The notes: generated from the sequence alone by a model not told the origin. A stretch of 64,000 nt of DNA from Vigna angularis (GCF_016808095.1 NC_068973.1:9048501-9112500); one strand, 5' to 3'. Positions 49,101 through 61,868 are shown, counted from the stretch's first letter. Numbers and translations are program-made.

Positions 49101-52100
49101 TGCACAATGCCAAATCTGCTCGTGTTCCAATTGCTGGACATTTCAAACTTAGCAAGTCGCAATGTCCAAAGAATGAAGAAGAAAAAGAAGAAATGAGCAA
49201 GGTATCCTACTCTTCTGCCGTGGGTAGCCTTATGTATGCAATGGTTTGTACAAGGCCAGATATTGGCTATGCTGTAGGAGTTGTGAGCAGATTCCTGTCA
49301 AATCCAGGAAAAGAGCATTGGGAAGCTGTTAAGTGGATACTGAGGTATCTAAGAGGATCTGCCAAAAGAAGCTTGTGTTTTGGTAATGGAGATCTAAAGC
49401 TAATCGGATATTCAGACTCAGACATGGCTGGAGATGTCGATTCAAGGAAGTCAACATCAGGTTATCTGATTACTTTTGCAGGGGGAGCTGTTTCTTGGCA
49501 GTCAAAGCTACAAAAATGTGTGACATTGTCTACTGCTGAAGCAGAGTATGTAGCGGTGACTGAAGCCTTTAAAGAGATGCTATGGATGAAGAATTTCCTA
49601 AGTGAATTAGGACATGATCAAGATGATTATGTGGTGAATTGTGATAATCAAAGTACCATTCATCTGACCAAGAACCCCATGTTCCATTCACGCTCGAAGC
49701 ACATCAACGTGCGGTATCATTGGATACGAGAAGCGTTGGATGAGAAGAAATTGAAGATAGAGAAAATCTATACAGACTTGAATTGGTCTGATATGATGAC
49801 TAAGTCAATACCAACCAAGAAGGTTGAAGATTGTTGTGAAGGTGCTAGTGTCGTAGTGCCTTTTTTCAACTAAGTCAAGATGCAAAGATGGGAAAGAAGA
49901 TCCATTTAAGTTTATGGGGGAGTTTTGTTGGATAAACATAAATGGGTCCCACACCCTAAATTAAGGGTCAATGTTTTTGCATGTTTTGCTCCATGGTTTA
50001 CTCCATGTTTTACTCCATGCTTTACTCCATGTTTTAAGCTTTGTTGTTTGGTGTTTTGTGTGAAGTTCTTCTATAAAAGGAAGAAGCAAGCAAAGAAGAG
50101 AGGAACCAACATAGAAGCAAAAACACAAACCATCGTGAGAGAAGTGAAGCCACGGTGAAGAAGAGGAAAAGTAGAGAGTGTGAGAGTTTTGTATACCATC
50201 CGAGAGGGTGAGATATTTATAGAGATCCTCAGAGAGTGAGAGAAACACTGTAATCCTACTTTCATAGTGGAGATAATTTTCTAGACTAGGTCTCGTGGTT
50301 TTTTCCGAGAGGATTTTCCACGTTAAAATTTCCGGTGTTATTTTTCCCTACTTCTACACTTTCATTTACGCTTTCATTTTACGCTTCCGCATAGTGTCCA
50401 TTTTGGGGTTCACAGAGGAGGGAACAAGTACCGATGTTTCCCAACATAGACAACTATTTATAAGTGTAGAGAAGGCTTGGTCACAGTCTGGAGGAGATTA
50501 ACGCCCCCTTTATCCAAGGAGAAAGATCCGCATGACTTGCGGAAGTGGAGTCCCACGTTCTTAACGAGGAACTAAACTGCAGAGTTAACTTTTGCGATAC
50601 TCTGTTTTTCACAATACTTTGAATTTGTATTCGGTTTAAGTAGACTAAGATATTTGAAGTTGGATTTGGTCCTTATAGTGCAAAATGGTGGTGTAGGGTT
50701 GTAAATAGTTAGAGGAGTCTTGTTAGGATTTAAATTAAGTTCATCCCCGCCCCCTTAGAAGGCATGTTTAAATGTGTAAGGCATAAGTCGACAACAATTT
50801 GAATTTCCCTCATTTTTAACTCTCTAAGTCCGACTCCTTAACTATAAAATGAGCATTATTGTCATTATTATTATTATTATTAAATTTTTTTAAAAATATA
50901 ATAATAATATAAAAACAAATTCATAAAATAATAATAAAATTATATTAATTAAAATTAATTTTTAATATTATGGATAGTTTAATTATTTTATAAATGTATC
51001 ATTTTATAATTATTTTTTGAATATATTATATCAATTAAGTCTTCACAAACTTACAACTTTATTTTTCTTCATTTTCTATTATGTTTTCCGTTCATTTTCT
51101 TCGTTGTCTGTTCTTTTAAATTCAATCCTTAGTCCTAATATACTAAAAAAAATAGAAAAATGAAATAAATTTGAACAGTGTTCCCTAATTATGTTAAGCA
51201 TATTCTAGTGGCTAAAAACATGTTTCAGTTGAATTTCATGTCAAAGGACACTTGTAGCCTCTATTGATTTGTAAAAAATCTGTGATATTTTAAAACCCCA
51301 AACTATTAATGAGAACAAAGGTTATGCAGTCATCCAATCACACATTATCATGTAAGATAAATATGTTGATTTTTTAAAATAATTATTTAAAGTCGGACCG
51401 TCTATGATAAGTTTGTTTTGGACATGACGAGTGTTATGTTTCTGCATGTTTTTCTGAATTGATACACAAGGATAAATGGTATGAGTAGGGAATTAAGGTT
51501 TAGATTCTTTATCAAATGAAAAGAATGGATTAACATGATCATTCTGATTAGAATTTATATCCAAGTAGATTTCGTTGCTATCATCTTTCTAACCTTCATT
51601 CTGGTCTGTTTATTTATTTTCAGGAGGGTGGATCATTGTTATGGAGCTGTATCCTGGGTTTGCTTTATATCGTGGGCTATATGAGTTTTCGCAATATTCC
51701 TTTAATGGTGACGCTTTGGGGACTGATGGTATGCGCTGGGGCGATCTGAGCGATAGCGAAAATGGCATGAAGGAGGTCTTAATTATAATGTTTGTGGAGT
51801 GGATTTTGGTGCTTTCCTTTGCCTATTATATCGATCAACTTTTGTCAACCGGAAGCAGAAAAAGTCCTCTTTTTTTCTTTAAAAGATTTCAGAAAAAGCC
51901 TGATTCATCTTTTCGGAAGCCTAGTATCCGAAGGCAGAAATCCAAGGTTTTTGTTCAGATGGAGAAACCTGATGTCACTCAAGAGGTAAATTTTTGTTTG
52001 CATTGAATACATTTACTCATTAGTAGTTTCTTTTAGAAATCAAGAAACCTAATATCCTTCCGTAGGAGGATTTCCCTAGCTGGTTTCGGAAATTGATGTG

Positions 52101-54637
52101 ATGATGCCATCTCAGTAATACTAGTAGTGCACTCGTCCAGTAATCATTACAGCTTTAGACTTATGTTAGTTCGTACCTGTACTCTGAATCTGAACATTAT
52201 ATTTTTATTGGAAGACATATCACTAGTTTCTTTATTCTTCCACATTTTATTGTATTTAGTGGAGTCAATGATTATGCATTCATAGTGTAAAACAGTTTTG
52301 CGTTGTCACAACTCAACAGAAATAATCCATAGTATGACTTTTAAAGTAATTAATGAAAAAATTAACAAAGATAACTTATGATTATATGACTATATAATAC
52401 AGTTCTATGCTGTCTGTGCATAGCCTTTTTTACCTTAGTTAATTTTTTTTCCCTTTTTCTCTCTTCAGAGGGAGAGGGTGGAGAACCTGCTACTTGAACC
52501 GACCATCAATCAAGCAATTGTATGTGACGACCTGAGAAAGGTCTACCCGGGGAGAGATGGTAACCCTGAGAAACTTGCGGTGAGGGGGTTGTCCCTTGCT
52601 TTGCCTCAAGGAGAATGCTTTGGTATGCTTGGTCCCAATGGTGCTGGGAAGACTTCTTTTATCAATATGGTTAGTTAAATTTGATTTATCAGCAATAAAC
52701 GTTTTTGGAAACTTCCTTACGTTTCTTTCCCTATCCCTTCCTTCCTCTTTAAATTTAAGCTGAATCTGAAAAATCTATTTAGACATAAAAATACTTTGAA
52801 AATAGTATATCTTTTTCTATGATTGCCAATTTCTTGATGCTTAGAGATTTGTGAGTTTAGACATAAAAGTATGTATCTGATTGTTTTTCTCTGAAATCCG
52901 TTTACTATGCCATGAGTCTTTTTTTTTTTTCGTTTGCTGGTGGTTTGCTCCTCAACTAACCAGCATGTATTGCTTACAGATGATTGGTCTCACGAAGCCA
53001 ACCTCTGGTACAGCATTTGTTGAAGGTCTTGACATAAGAACTCATATGGATGGAATATATACTAGCATGGGTGTATGCCCACAACATGAGTAAGCTGAAA
53101 TTTATTCCTATTTATGTTTTTTAATGTAATATTAAATTAAATTTGTAATAGTTAAGAAATTTTATATCTATTTTTCTTTTATTATTTTAGTTTGCTTTGG
53201 GAATCCCTGACAGGAAGAGAGCATCTACTCTTTTATGGCAGACTTAAAAATCTTAAGGGTTCAGCCTTGACAGAAGTAAGTTTCCTTGAGATTGTGATTG
53301 CAGAGAATGTTGGGACTTAGAATATCTTGCATCATAGTTGGAGCAAAGAAAGAAACATACAATTCTTATGTGACAAAATCATATTTTGGTCATTCTTAGT
53401 GATATACAGTTCTTGTGTATTATGTTTGGATGACATAAGTGTATTAAACATCTGAAGAGTACTATTATTTTGTCAATTTTAAAGGGAATTGAACATCCTG
53501 CCAGTGTTATCTTATTAGTTTTATGCTCATTCCCCCCCTTAATTATTCATTTGTTAAACGGGTATAGATATTTAGAGGTCTTAGCTGCAGTGTGGTGTAG
53601 ATACAAACTGAAACATTTTCTCTTAACATTTATTTAGCTGTAAAGACAAGACCTGGGTAATTTTAACTTCCAATCTATTGATGCAGGCAGTGGAAGAATC
53701 GTTGAAAAGTGTAAACCTTTTTTATGGAGGAGTTGCAGATAAAAAAGCTGGAAAGTACAGCGGAGGAATGAAAAGGAGGCTTAGTGTCGCAATTTCATTG
53801 ATTGGAGATCCTAAGGTAGCGTTCTTTCCCATTCAATCTGTTTCACTAAATCAATTTCTTATCTTTCCTCTAAATTATTCTTGTTATGTTTTCTTACAGT
53901 AAATGTTTTATTTTTATAAGGTTGTTTATATGGATGAACCAAGTACTGGATTAGACCCTGCATCAAGAAACAACTTATGGAATGTTGTCAAGCGCGCAAA
54001 ACAAGATCGTGCAATCATTCTTACCAGTAATCTCACTCTTCTAAGAACATATACAAGCTTGTTTCGTTTTGGTTTTAAACATCATGGACGCGGTGTCTTT
54101 CTAGAAGAAATAGATTAATAAAATCTTTGTTTGCATACTCTTTTCAGCACATTCCATGGAAGAGGCAGAAGTCCTATGCGATCGATTGGGAATATTTGTA
54201 GATGGAAGCTTGCAGTGCATAGGAAACCCAAAGGAGGTAACATTGTTTAATAATCATTGGAAATCCAACATGCATTTGCTATGTTAACTTTTTGTGGCTC
54301 CCAAGTGACATTTTTTATACTTGTTGGTTTACGACAGTTGAAAGGTAGGTATGGAGGAACCTACGTGTTCACAATGACAACATCTGTGGATGATGAAAAG
54401 GCTGTAGAGAATTTGGTGCGAAGGCTTTCCCCAAATGCTAACAAGATCTACCATATCTCTGGTACACAAAAGTTTGAGCTACCAAAGGAGGATGTTAAAA
54501 TAGCAGATGTATTCAAAGCAGTTGAGACTGCAAAAAGAAGCTTCACCGTTTCAGCATGGGGTTTAGCTGACACCACATTGGAAGATGTCTTCATCAAAGT
54601 TGCACGTGCGGCTCAGCCATTTGACACCTTGTCATAG
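37195..54637 (+). CDS. ABCA7: ABC transporter A family, half-size, ABCA7-like
   Basis: Eighteen exons: 37195-37263, 37420-37801, 37877-37959, 38696-38843, 39070-39189, 39261-39385, 39736-39894, 40191-40353, 40435-40560, 40647-40730, 51624-51985, 52469-52669, 52980-53089, 53191-53275, 53687-53815, 53921-54026, 54148-54236, 54338-54637; 946 aa. It starts [20 protein letters not shown] as in the ABCA3-ABCA12 group. A first helix (about residues 33-50) is followed by a Cys- and Asn-X-Ser/Thr-rich loop, more helices (about 335-560) and the NBD: Walker [10 protein letters not shown] (662-670), signature YSGGMKRR (763-770), Walker B VVYMDE (783-788), D-loop GLDPAS, switch His 819. Likely an endomembrane lipid transporter; the substrate is not shown by sequence. 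Intron 9 (40731-51623) is swollen by nested copia elements, but splice sites and frame are intact. Intron 8 is 81 bp and free of stops. Which member of the ABCA3-12 group it corresponds to is uncertain. Confidence 0.92.
42935..43351 (-). pseudogene. Copia pol fragment (integrase C-terminus to RT start)
   Basis: This 138-codon open stretch on the minus strand carries the copia-typical FLGY-like segment ([13 protein letters not shown]), a low-complexity linker, and the WNKAI...[12 protein letters not shown]...GCKWIF block that opens copia reverse transcriptases. It belongs to the old element. Neighbouring parts of pol at 41660-42900 and 43352-44900 are recognisable only as decayed sequence. Confidence 0.75.
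43834..44157 (-). repeat. Tandem triplication of about 110 bp in old copia integrase region
   Basis: Three diverged copies start at 43834, 43944 and 44059 (spacing 110 and 115 bp), each with ctataaac..tta-aaa-aagtttt, a gtggtttgttttaaat-like block and a tagat-aatatgaatta-like block. It disrupts the integrase reading frame of the old element. Confidence 0.75.
45171..45707 (+). repeat. 5' LTR of the young copia
   Basis: 537 bp, TGTTGG...CCCAACA, with short inverted ends tgttgg/ccaaca. It carries four tandem 13-bp-like units around tttactccatg (45232-45283) and a TATA box TATAAAAG at 45317-45324. Compared with the 3' LTR I count five substitutions and one 16-bp length difference near 45420-45440. 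Confidence 0.93.
45709..45720 (+). other. Primer binding site, initiator tRNA-Met
   Basis: TGGTATCAGAGC, one base after the 5' LTR, is the standard plant copia PBS complementary to the 3' end of initiator methionine tRNA. Confidence 0.92.
45759..49873 (+). pseudogene. Disabled copia gag-pol
   Basis: One long frame from the ATG at 45759 encodes gag with a CCHC zinc knuckle ([14 protein letters not shown], 46434-46475), protease with DTGAS (46650-46664), integrase with an HHCC-like segment (HKRLGH...CEDCLAG, about 47035-47145) and the DDE core ([13 protein letters not shown]), reverse transcriptase with YVDDML (about 48900) and RNase H with STAEAEYVA (about 49530). Breaks: TGA at 46059-46061, TAA at 46332-46334, TAG at 48303-48305, and a frameshifting duplication at 48414-48693. 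After the duplication the frame stays open to 49873. Family knowledge: the full protein makes the capsid and copies and integrates the element. This copy would need proteins in trans. Confidence 0.9.
48414..48693 (+). repeat. Perfect 140-bp tandem duplication in copia RT
   Basis: Copy one is 48414-48553 and copy two 48554-48693; I see no difference between them. The duplicated segment codes for the early RT region ([11 protein letters not shown] to EEIYMK). Because 140 is not a multiple of three, it shifts the reading frame by two. Confidence 0.95.
49911..49922 (+). other. Polypurine tract of the young copia
   Basis: The purine-rich run around tatgggggag lies directly before the 3' LTR (49926) and is in the expected place for plus-strand priming. 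Confidence 0.7.
49926..50446 (+). repeat. 3' LTR of the young copia
   Basis: 521 bp, TGTTGG...CCCAACA, nearly identical to the 5' LTR except for five substitutions and a 16-bp deletion. Its TATA box is at 50072-50079. It is followed by the TSD TAGAC and then the remainder of the older copia LTR. Confidence 0.93.
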
Positions 54638-54867
54638 TTTCATACTCTGCCTGTACAGGATTTTGTTAGTTTTTCATGTAATTACACGTCAGCACAAATT
54701 TTTTGATAATATTTTGATACAGTAATTTTTATTGAGTTTAAAGTAATCAGTACCATAATAAATAAATGATTAACCAGTAAAAAAAATAACATATGTATTG
54801 TGTCAAAATATTGTCAAAAAATATGTTAAAATATTTTATTTTTCTTTTAGCATATTGATTTCACAAG

Positions 54868-54868
<1 letters not shown>

Positions 54869-54942
<74 letters not shown>
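54869..54942. repeat. (AT)n microsatellite, about 74 bp
   Basis: An uninterrupted AT dinucleotide run about 230 bp after the ABCA7 stop codon. Exact length in the living genome is likely variable. Confidence 0.9.
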
Positions 54943-54948
<6 letters not shown>

Positions 54949-56332
54949 TTATTTTTTATTTGATGTGATTTTTTTGTTAAATATAAAATTAAATATATTA
55001 TTTAGAATACATTATATAAAAATTCTATTATAATTAAAAGATTAATTATATATAATTAAATATTCTAAACACTTTATCTTAATTAATATGATATAAACAA
55101 TTATTTTTCTTTTACAGGCAGAAGTCACGTGTTAGTTTATTTTTCTTATATTTATTAGTGTGACTTAAGATAATATTAAGAACAAAGTGTACAAATTTTA
55201 CCTACAGTAAATAGAGAAATCTTTGTTATATTTATTATATAAAGTAATTTCCTGCTTGTAATTTTGGTACATCCAGAATCCAACTTTTGTAAATTTTTTG
55301 CTTTATTTAGATTTTCAGATGATTTATATTTGTGAGATATTTTCATCGTTGAGACGTTGTATACATAAAAAGGAAAAAAATATTATTAATATGTTATTAA
55401 TTATTATTAAGAATTTGGAATATGCAGAGCATCTCTTCTCTGATTGCACGGCTAGTTATGTTATTTCTTAATATGATTGTATTCAACTGAAAGACATAAG
55501 ATTGACTATTTTTAATATAGAAAATGATGAATTACTCCAATGAATATATTTATATTTACAAGTTTATTATAGTTGAGGTTGGTAAGGCCGAAAATCTATC
55601 TTCTACCAATGAAGAATAATATAGATAAGTTTGTTATTTTTCAAGTCTTCAATATCAATATTTATGTTGGAAAAATTTTAAAATATCTATAATTGTAATG
55701 TGAACGACGGTGTCTCAAAATATTTATATCGCACTAACGACTAAAATTATGGTTCCTATGTTTTCAATTCTGAAAAAAAATTATCCCATTATTAAAAAAT
55801 ATTCATGAATTTTTCTCATACGTGTATATTCATATATATATATAAATATCCGTAAATAATTTTAATTTTTTTAAGTATAAATCTAAATAAAAAATATAAA
55901 TTGCAAAACAATTAATGTTTTAAAAAATAACTTCAACTCTAAATGAAAAAAAATAAAAATATGTGAAATAAAATTTTAAACCATTCTTTCATTATTAATA
56001 TTTTTTTTCCTAATAGTTTTATTTTAATTAATTAAATTTAAAAAATACTTAAACAGAAAATCACTAATAATTATTAACCGATAAGATACAATCAACAAAT
56101 AAATAATTAAATATCAATATCCATTACTTATAGTTATTTATTAAAAATATTTATTCAATATCATCACATATGAATTTTTTTACCCTCTCTATTAAAGGCT
56201 AGCCCTAGTTATAGTTGAAAAGTGACTATAAATTAATGGTTGTTTTATTTATTAATCCTAATATCATATTTCTTTTTAAACCATCCCTATTCATTTTTAT
56301 TATTAGGTAGTCTTTCGTAAATTAAAATATTT

Positions 56333-56484
<152 letters not shown>

Positions 56485-57892
56485 AAAATCTTCAATCTCA
56501 AACGTATTTTGTGTTGCTATTATGTCTCAAATGCTCATATGATATATTTTACTCATAGAGGGCATACTCTACTATCTTTTACACTATAATCCAACAAGTT
56601 ACACATTTTAAAAAAATAAATAGTTGTATGAAATAGCAAGAGATACATATGAAAATTCTTGTAGAAAAACACGTCAGTTCTCTCACGCCATAACAATTTT
56701 AAATCATCAATCATCAAATTGAGATAAACCTTTCTATCATTTTCAAATTCACTTGATTTCATTTACAAATCCGAAAGTAAAATATAGATTATAATAAAAT
56801 GGACCATAATCTAATGTTAGTACTTATGCTAAACAAATTTATTTCATTAGTAGCTAGTATAAACATTACACTTTTATTTTATTATTAATTTTCAAATTAA
56901 GAATACATTATCAACGATTTTCATTTAAAGAATTAACTAGATGAGAAATAGTGCATCACATTCTTTGTCATCTAATTTTTTTTTATCATTTAAATTTAAA
57001 AGCAAATACTTAACTAATTCAATTAGTGGAAAATATAAAACTGACCATCCTTTATTACTTCCTCATCATTCTCTCGATTACCATCTTTATGGACAATATA
57101 ATAATACAAAATATTATAAATTAAAATAACACTATTTAATCAACAATTTTTTTAATTTCTATCTTACTACGTTCCCATTTGCCATCATATGATCATTAAA
57201 TATTAATTCACATAAGTATTTTTTTAACAACCTAACCAAAATTTTATAAAATGAAAGTCAATGAATCACGGTTATTAATAGTCAGATAATCTATGTATAC
57301 TTATAGATGAAAGGTATCAATTTGGATATCCCATTTTTGTTTATACAATTTTGTTACAATAAACCTTGTTTTATTGCGATAATAGGTTTTCTATTATCTC
57401 ATAATAATGTGGATAACTGCTTCTACTTTCATTAGTATTAGTCACATAATACAAGTTTATCACAAATAACTCAATAAAACCTATAATACACAACTTATAT
57501 TTTTGAAGTCCTTTATCTGTTTACTATACTTCCAAATCAATTTATTACTAATAAGAATATCTATATCTATATATCTATATATATATATATATATATTATA
57601 AATATTAAACTTTTGAAGGTAAACCAGATAGTAATATCAAAATTAAATATTGTATAATAATTTTTTTTCTCAAACATAAGATATTAATAAGTTAAAAAGT
57701 TAATAATTTAATCAATTAATATTAATAAATTTTTTTGTCTAATTTTAATATTTGTTTGTAAATTAAATTTCAATAATTAATGTATAGAAAACAAAATAAT
57801 AATAACAATAATAATAATAACAATAAACAAAACAACAATAAATAATAATAAAAATAAAAATAATAAATTTTAAAATAAAAATATAATTTATA

Positions 57893-58986
57893 TGTCAGAA
57901 TCCATTAAAACCCACTAAAAATCCCAAGTAGTGGGAATCAAGTGTCAAGGAGAGAGAGTCAGAGTTTCAGTTAGTGCAAAACAAGTGGCTGCGTGGTCAT
58001 TCGGTTTTAAGTGATGGCAATATTTAATGCCAAATTTCAAATGTCGTGCCACTTTCCTGCATGCTTTCTTTCTTCTCCAAACTGCTGAAACCATTTCCTC
58101 CTCCTTCTCTCTAAATCTCCTTCATCTTCTCTCTAAGAAAATCTCATTTTTCCTCTTCCGATCACCTCTCAGGCACCGTTTAAACTCTCCTGGCGTCAAG
58201 AGCTTTTGTTTAAACCGATCGGGTTGTGGTTCTAAGCCAGTGAGTTACTTTCTCCTTAGCACGTTCGTTCTTTTCGCATGAAAACCCATATTTCTGGTCG
58301 CCTGAGCGAATCGTATTATTCTGAGTATTTCTGGTCTTCTGTTTGGTTCAGTATTCCTAAAACGTGACTGTCGAACGTTAAAGTCTTTGGTAGTGGTGAG
58401 CTCTATTCTGCATCTGTGAGCGTTCGGTTACGTCTAGAGGTAAGGGAAGCTTATATAATTTGATTAAGATTTTGTTTTAAACGTTTGTATGTTTGTATGA
58501 TACTTTGTTTGAGTATTTGATGAGTATGAAATATGCATGTTACTTCATGTTTGGATGTGTGGATGAACGATTGTTAAATGGTGTGATCTTCAAACTGTAG
58601 TATTCTGAGTAAATGTTGTAGTATGGTCGAGCATCATTCGTGATCGTTCGATTCTTCATGGAAGTGCATAGTCTTAACTGATTTCTCATGCTTTAGGGAT
58701 ATTGTCTAAGAGTCATTCTGTAATACTCTGTAGAAATAGGTAAACTGTGACCGAGAGTCAGTATTAGCCGTTCAGTTTTCCTTTGAGCGTCCGTCTATAC
58801 TAAATTCTTCTTCTTGAGAGAATTTCGTTCATGAAGATCGTTTTATAATATTAGATATACGTAAATGAGCGTTCGGCCTAAGTGTAGTTCTCCTTTAGGT
58901 TTCCTAAACAGTTTAGTTAATGTATATTATACTACTTAAAGTCGTAGATGTTATCGTTATTTTTTATTAAAAATAAGTGTGGGCAA

Positions 58987-59069
<83 letters not shown>

Positions 59070-60361
59070 TTCATTTTATAAGTTTAGTAGTGCTCGGCCT
59101 TGGACCAAGCGTTCGGTCTCAGTAGCGCTCGTTCCTGATAAGTACTTGGTCTTGGACCAACGCTCGTTCAATAGTGTACGGTTTCTACAGGGCTCGGTCT
59201 TAAACCAAGCGTTCGATCTCGTTTCAGTAATCTATTATTACCGTTTTTAAAATAAGAATTGTCAGCCAAACTCAATAGCGTTCGTTTCTTCATAGTATCT
59301 CATCAGTTATTAGTAGTTGGTGTCAAACAGTTTTGGTCTTTAAAAGGTGTTCGGCCCAGAGTCTTAGTACTCGGCCTAGGCTTCGTGGCGTCCGGTTTGA
59401 ACTCTTAAGGGTCTGTTTATTGAAGTAGATAAATTCATAAATAGCGCTCGGTCACGTTAGTTTCTAAAATGTGTTATTCCATTCAAACTTGTGCTAGGAT
59501 GAGAAAGTGTGATCTTATTTCAGTGGAATGTATTGATGATGAAGTATAAGAGAATTTGAAATGTGATGTGAATGAAATAGTTTGGTTATGAAAGAGTATT
59601 CCAGGGAGGAATATCTCAGAAAGTGGTTATTGATTGGTAAAGTATGAATGTGGGCAAAGCTTAGCGGGCGTTTATCCTGATATTTCATGATTACTCATTC
59701 TCACGTAGAGAGGAGTAAGTCATGTGTGAGAATGGCAGGAGGTCCTAGTCCATAAGGTTAACTTGGACGGAACGGATTAACTTCGGGTGACAACTGTTGA
59801 GGGTATCCTAGTTACTACATCACCCGGGTGCACAAACGTTGTAGCTACACAGGATTCATACAGTTCAGACAGTCAGAGTCAAGTGGTCGGTCGTTGTATG
59901 CCATGATGTATGAATTATGATTTGGTTGTTGTTTGATTTAATCACGAACAATGTATGTTTTTATTGAATCAATTAAATTACATAAGCTTACCCTATTTAT
60001 TATTTTGTATGTGTTGTGCGTTCGGTTGTTGTTCTGTTGCAATGATCATCCGTGTGGATGTGAGCAGAAGGAGATGAGTTGTTGGAAGAAGCATTGGAAG
60101 AGATGAAATTGAAGGCCGAACCTTAGGAACGTTCGGTCAGTTGTTGGCTTTATCTTTTGTAAGACCGTTCGTTATAAGTTTATTTTGTAAACCTTTCGGT
60201 CTAGTTGTAGCCAGTGTGCGGTTTTAATTCCCTGCTATTATGTAAGGCCAAAGGCCGTTCGACCATAATAGTATCTCGTTATGTGTAGAACTGATCTGTA
60301 ATATTATTAATATGTGATTATTCTCGTATATGATTTTATACTGTATTTTTGGAATGTTACA
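57893..60361 (+). mobile_element. Solo LTR, 2.47 kb, probably Ty3/gypsy type, perfect TSD
   Basis: It begins TGTCAGAATCC, ends TTTTGGAATGTTACA, and is flanked on both sides by TTATA (57888-57892, 60362-60366). Between lie many gttcggtc/gcgctcg-type words (about 59080-59460), the gcaggaggtcctag block (59737), cacccgggtgca (59821) and the conserved gcaatgatcatccgtgtgga block (60040-60059). It carries a 78-bp TA run (58989-59066). No internal domain or second LTR is present, so it arose by LTR-LTR recombination. The frames at 58027-58281 and 58948-59250 are LTR sequence, not genes. Confidence 0.88.
58989..59066. repeat. (TA)n microsatellite inside the solo LTR
   Basis: About 78 bp of pure TA. 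It is absent from the related LTRs at 3116-5181 and 33529-35906, so it grew after this copy inserted or is lineage-specific. Confidence 0.85.
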
Positions 60362-60366
60362 TTATA

Positions 60367-61784
60367 TATTTATTTTTTATGGTTTAAACTGTTATAATAT
60401 TCATTGTATTGTAAAAAATTTAGTAAATTGTTTTTAATTTTATGATACTCAAATATTTTTTTTCTAAAAGAAAAACTATATACGGTATTAAAACTACAAT
60501 ATAAAATATTTATCTAAATTATATAATTATATTTATAATACAATTATGAAATTTATTTATTTATTTTATAAAAAGTACTAAACTAATTATCTCAAATCTC
60601 TTATCGACTCTGCTTGTTGTTCACATGAAAATTAGAAGGAAATCGGTTTTTATAAGTTCGGGAGAAGGATACTAATGATGATAGGAATCATTTTAAAATT
60701 TTAGAACATAAATTAACCACTTCTTATTCCTGATAAATTAAGTTATTTTGTGTTATCATCATCATTATTATAAATAAAAGCAAAAAATTATTCAAGTATA
60801 TGGATAATAATAACAAAAAGTATTTGATGTAACATCAAAATTAAATTAAATTTATGTAATTATTAATTTTTCACTTTTAAAATTGTTTCCGTCATAGCTC
60901 ATGTGTTAACTCAATCAACTTATCCTTTTGTTACTAAAGTTTTTATAATTTTAGATTTTTTTTGCTTTTTTAGAGATAAGAAAATTTTAAAAATTATTAG
61001 TAATGAATATTAATTTAGTATATTGATAACCTTAAAAGAAATATTTGAAAAATCTTGTATGTGAGATTATATTATATTGGAAAAGGAGATAGTCCCTTCA
61101 TTCCAGATTAAGTTTCGGTTAAGATTTTTTTTAAAGAAATAAATAAATGTAAAATATTCTTTTCACTCTAATAAAATATTTATAAGATTTTCTGTTTCAT
61201 CATTTTTATTTATACATTATAATAATTATATAATATATACATATAAGGAGGCTAATAAAGAAATTAGATAAAAAAAATAAGGATATGAATAATAAAAAGG
61301 TAATCAAAGTTGTTTTAATTTTGAAAACCACGGTTAAATAAAAATAAAAACAATTTAAAAATACAATATTTTTTTAAAAAAAGTAAACACAATAAGAATT
61401 ACATGTTATTTCGTGTAACTTATTGAAACATAAAAATGTAAATTTTCTACAACAAAAAAAACTAGTAATATGTTGAGAACATTACAAAAAACACCTAAAT
61501 TACAAAGTAATGATATCTTAACTGAATTTACTTTATTTTTTTAACTTACAATTCTAATATATATATTATCATATTATCAAAAGATATTATTATATCAAAA
61601 GAGTTGTTAATTTGGTGTATTTTTTTAGAATATTGTTAAGGTATTACTAAAATTGGTGGAAAAGTGTTTACTATTTTAAAGTACGAGCTAATATCATAAT
61701 AACAGCTAAACAGAATAATATAAAATATTCTAAAAGCTTTAAAATCAAACTAACACTTGTGTTTTTATTTCATTGTGTTTTCTC
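60367..61784. other. AT-rich intergenic DNA upstream of the aldose epimerase
   Basis: No gene, RNA or defined repeat recognised. Confidence 0.5.
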
Positions 61785-61797
61785 TATATATATATAT
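61785..61797 (+). promoter_or_regulatory. Probable TATA box of the aldose 1-epimerase gene
   Basis: tatatatatatat, 72-84 bp before the ATG at 61869. The spacing is normal for a plant gene with a short leader of about 40-55 bases. Confidence 0.5.
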
Positions 61798-61868
61798 CAT
61801 CCAATGTGGGACTACATACGAACAACCAAACCAAACCAAGTTTAGCACAAATTACTTTTTCGACGAAC

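Larger units (their letters stand above)
45171..50446 (+). mobile_element. Young Ty1/copia LTR retrotransposon (Tork/TNT1-like), disabled
   Basis: A complete element of 5.28 kb: 5' LTR 45171-45707, PBS 45709-45720, gag-pol in one frame, 3' LTR 49926-50446, and a perfect TSD TAGAC (45166-45170, 50447-50451). The domain order protease-integrase-RT-RNase H is Ty1/copia type. It sits in the right LTR of the older copia and in the same orientation as the ABCA7 gene. It cannot encode an intact polyprotein: three in-frame stops (46059, 46332, 48303) and a 140-bp duplication in RT that shifts the frame. Tork/TNT1 lineage is inferred from the gag and integrase style. Confidence 0.93.
40894..50613 (-). 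mobile_element. Old degenerate Ty1/copia retrotransposon in ABCA7 intron 9
   Basis: Two diverged LTRs share blocks such as cgaaggaagccttagac, gaaggcttggtcaca and gcatgacttgcggaag. They lie at about 40894-41462 and 44912-50613, the latter split by the younger copia. Between them the minus strand keeps decayed pol: a GAG-pre-integrase remnant with [12 protein letters not shown] (44133-44324), and the integrase end to reverse transcriptase start (42935-43351, from [16 protein letters not shown] to PIGCKWIF). A probable gag start near 44900 reads [11 protein letters not shown]. Gene order shows the element runs on the minus strand, opposite to the host gene. The right LTR lacks about 140 bp relative to the left. 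Flanks atctt and atact are a poor target duplication, so ends are approximate. Many stops and frameshifts: not functional. Confidence 0.75.

Noticed and set aside
58027..59250. Two frames in the region 57893-60361, one with a long Tyr-Ile run
   Set aside because: Both lie in a solo LTR; the Tyr-Ile run is a translated TA microsatellite.
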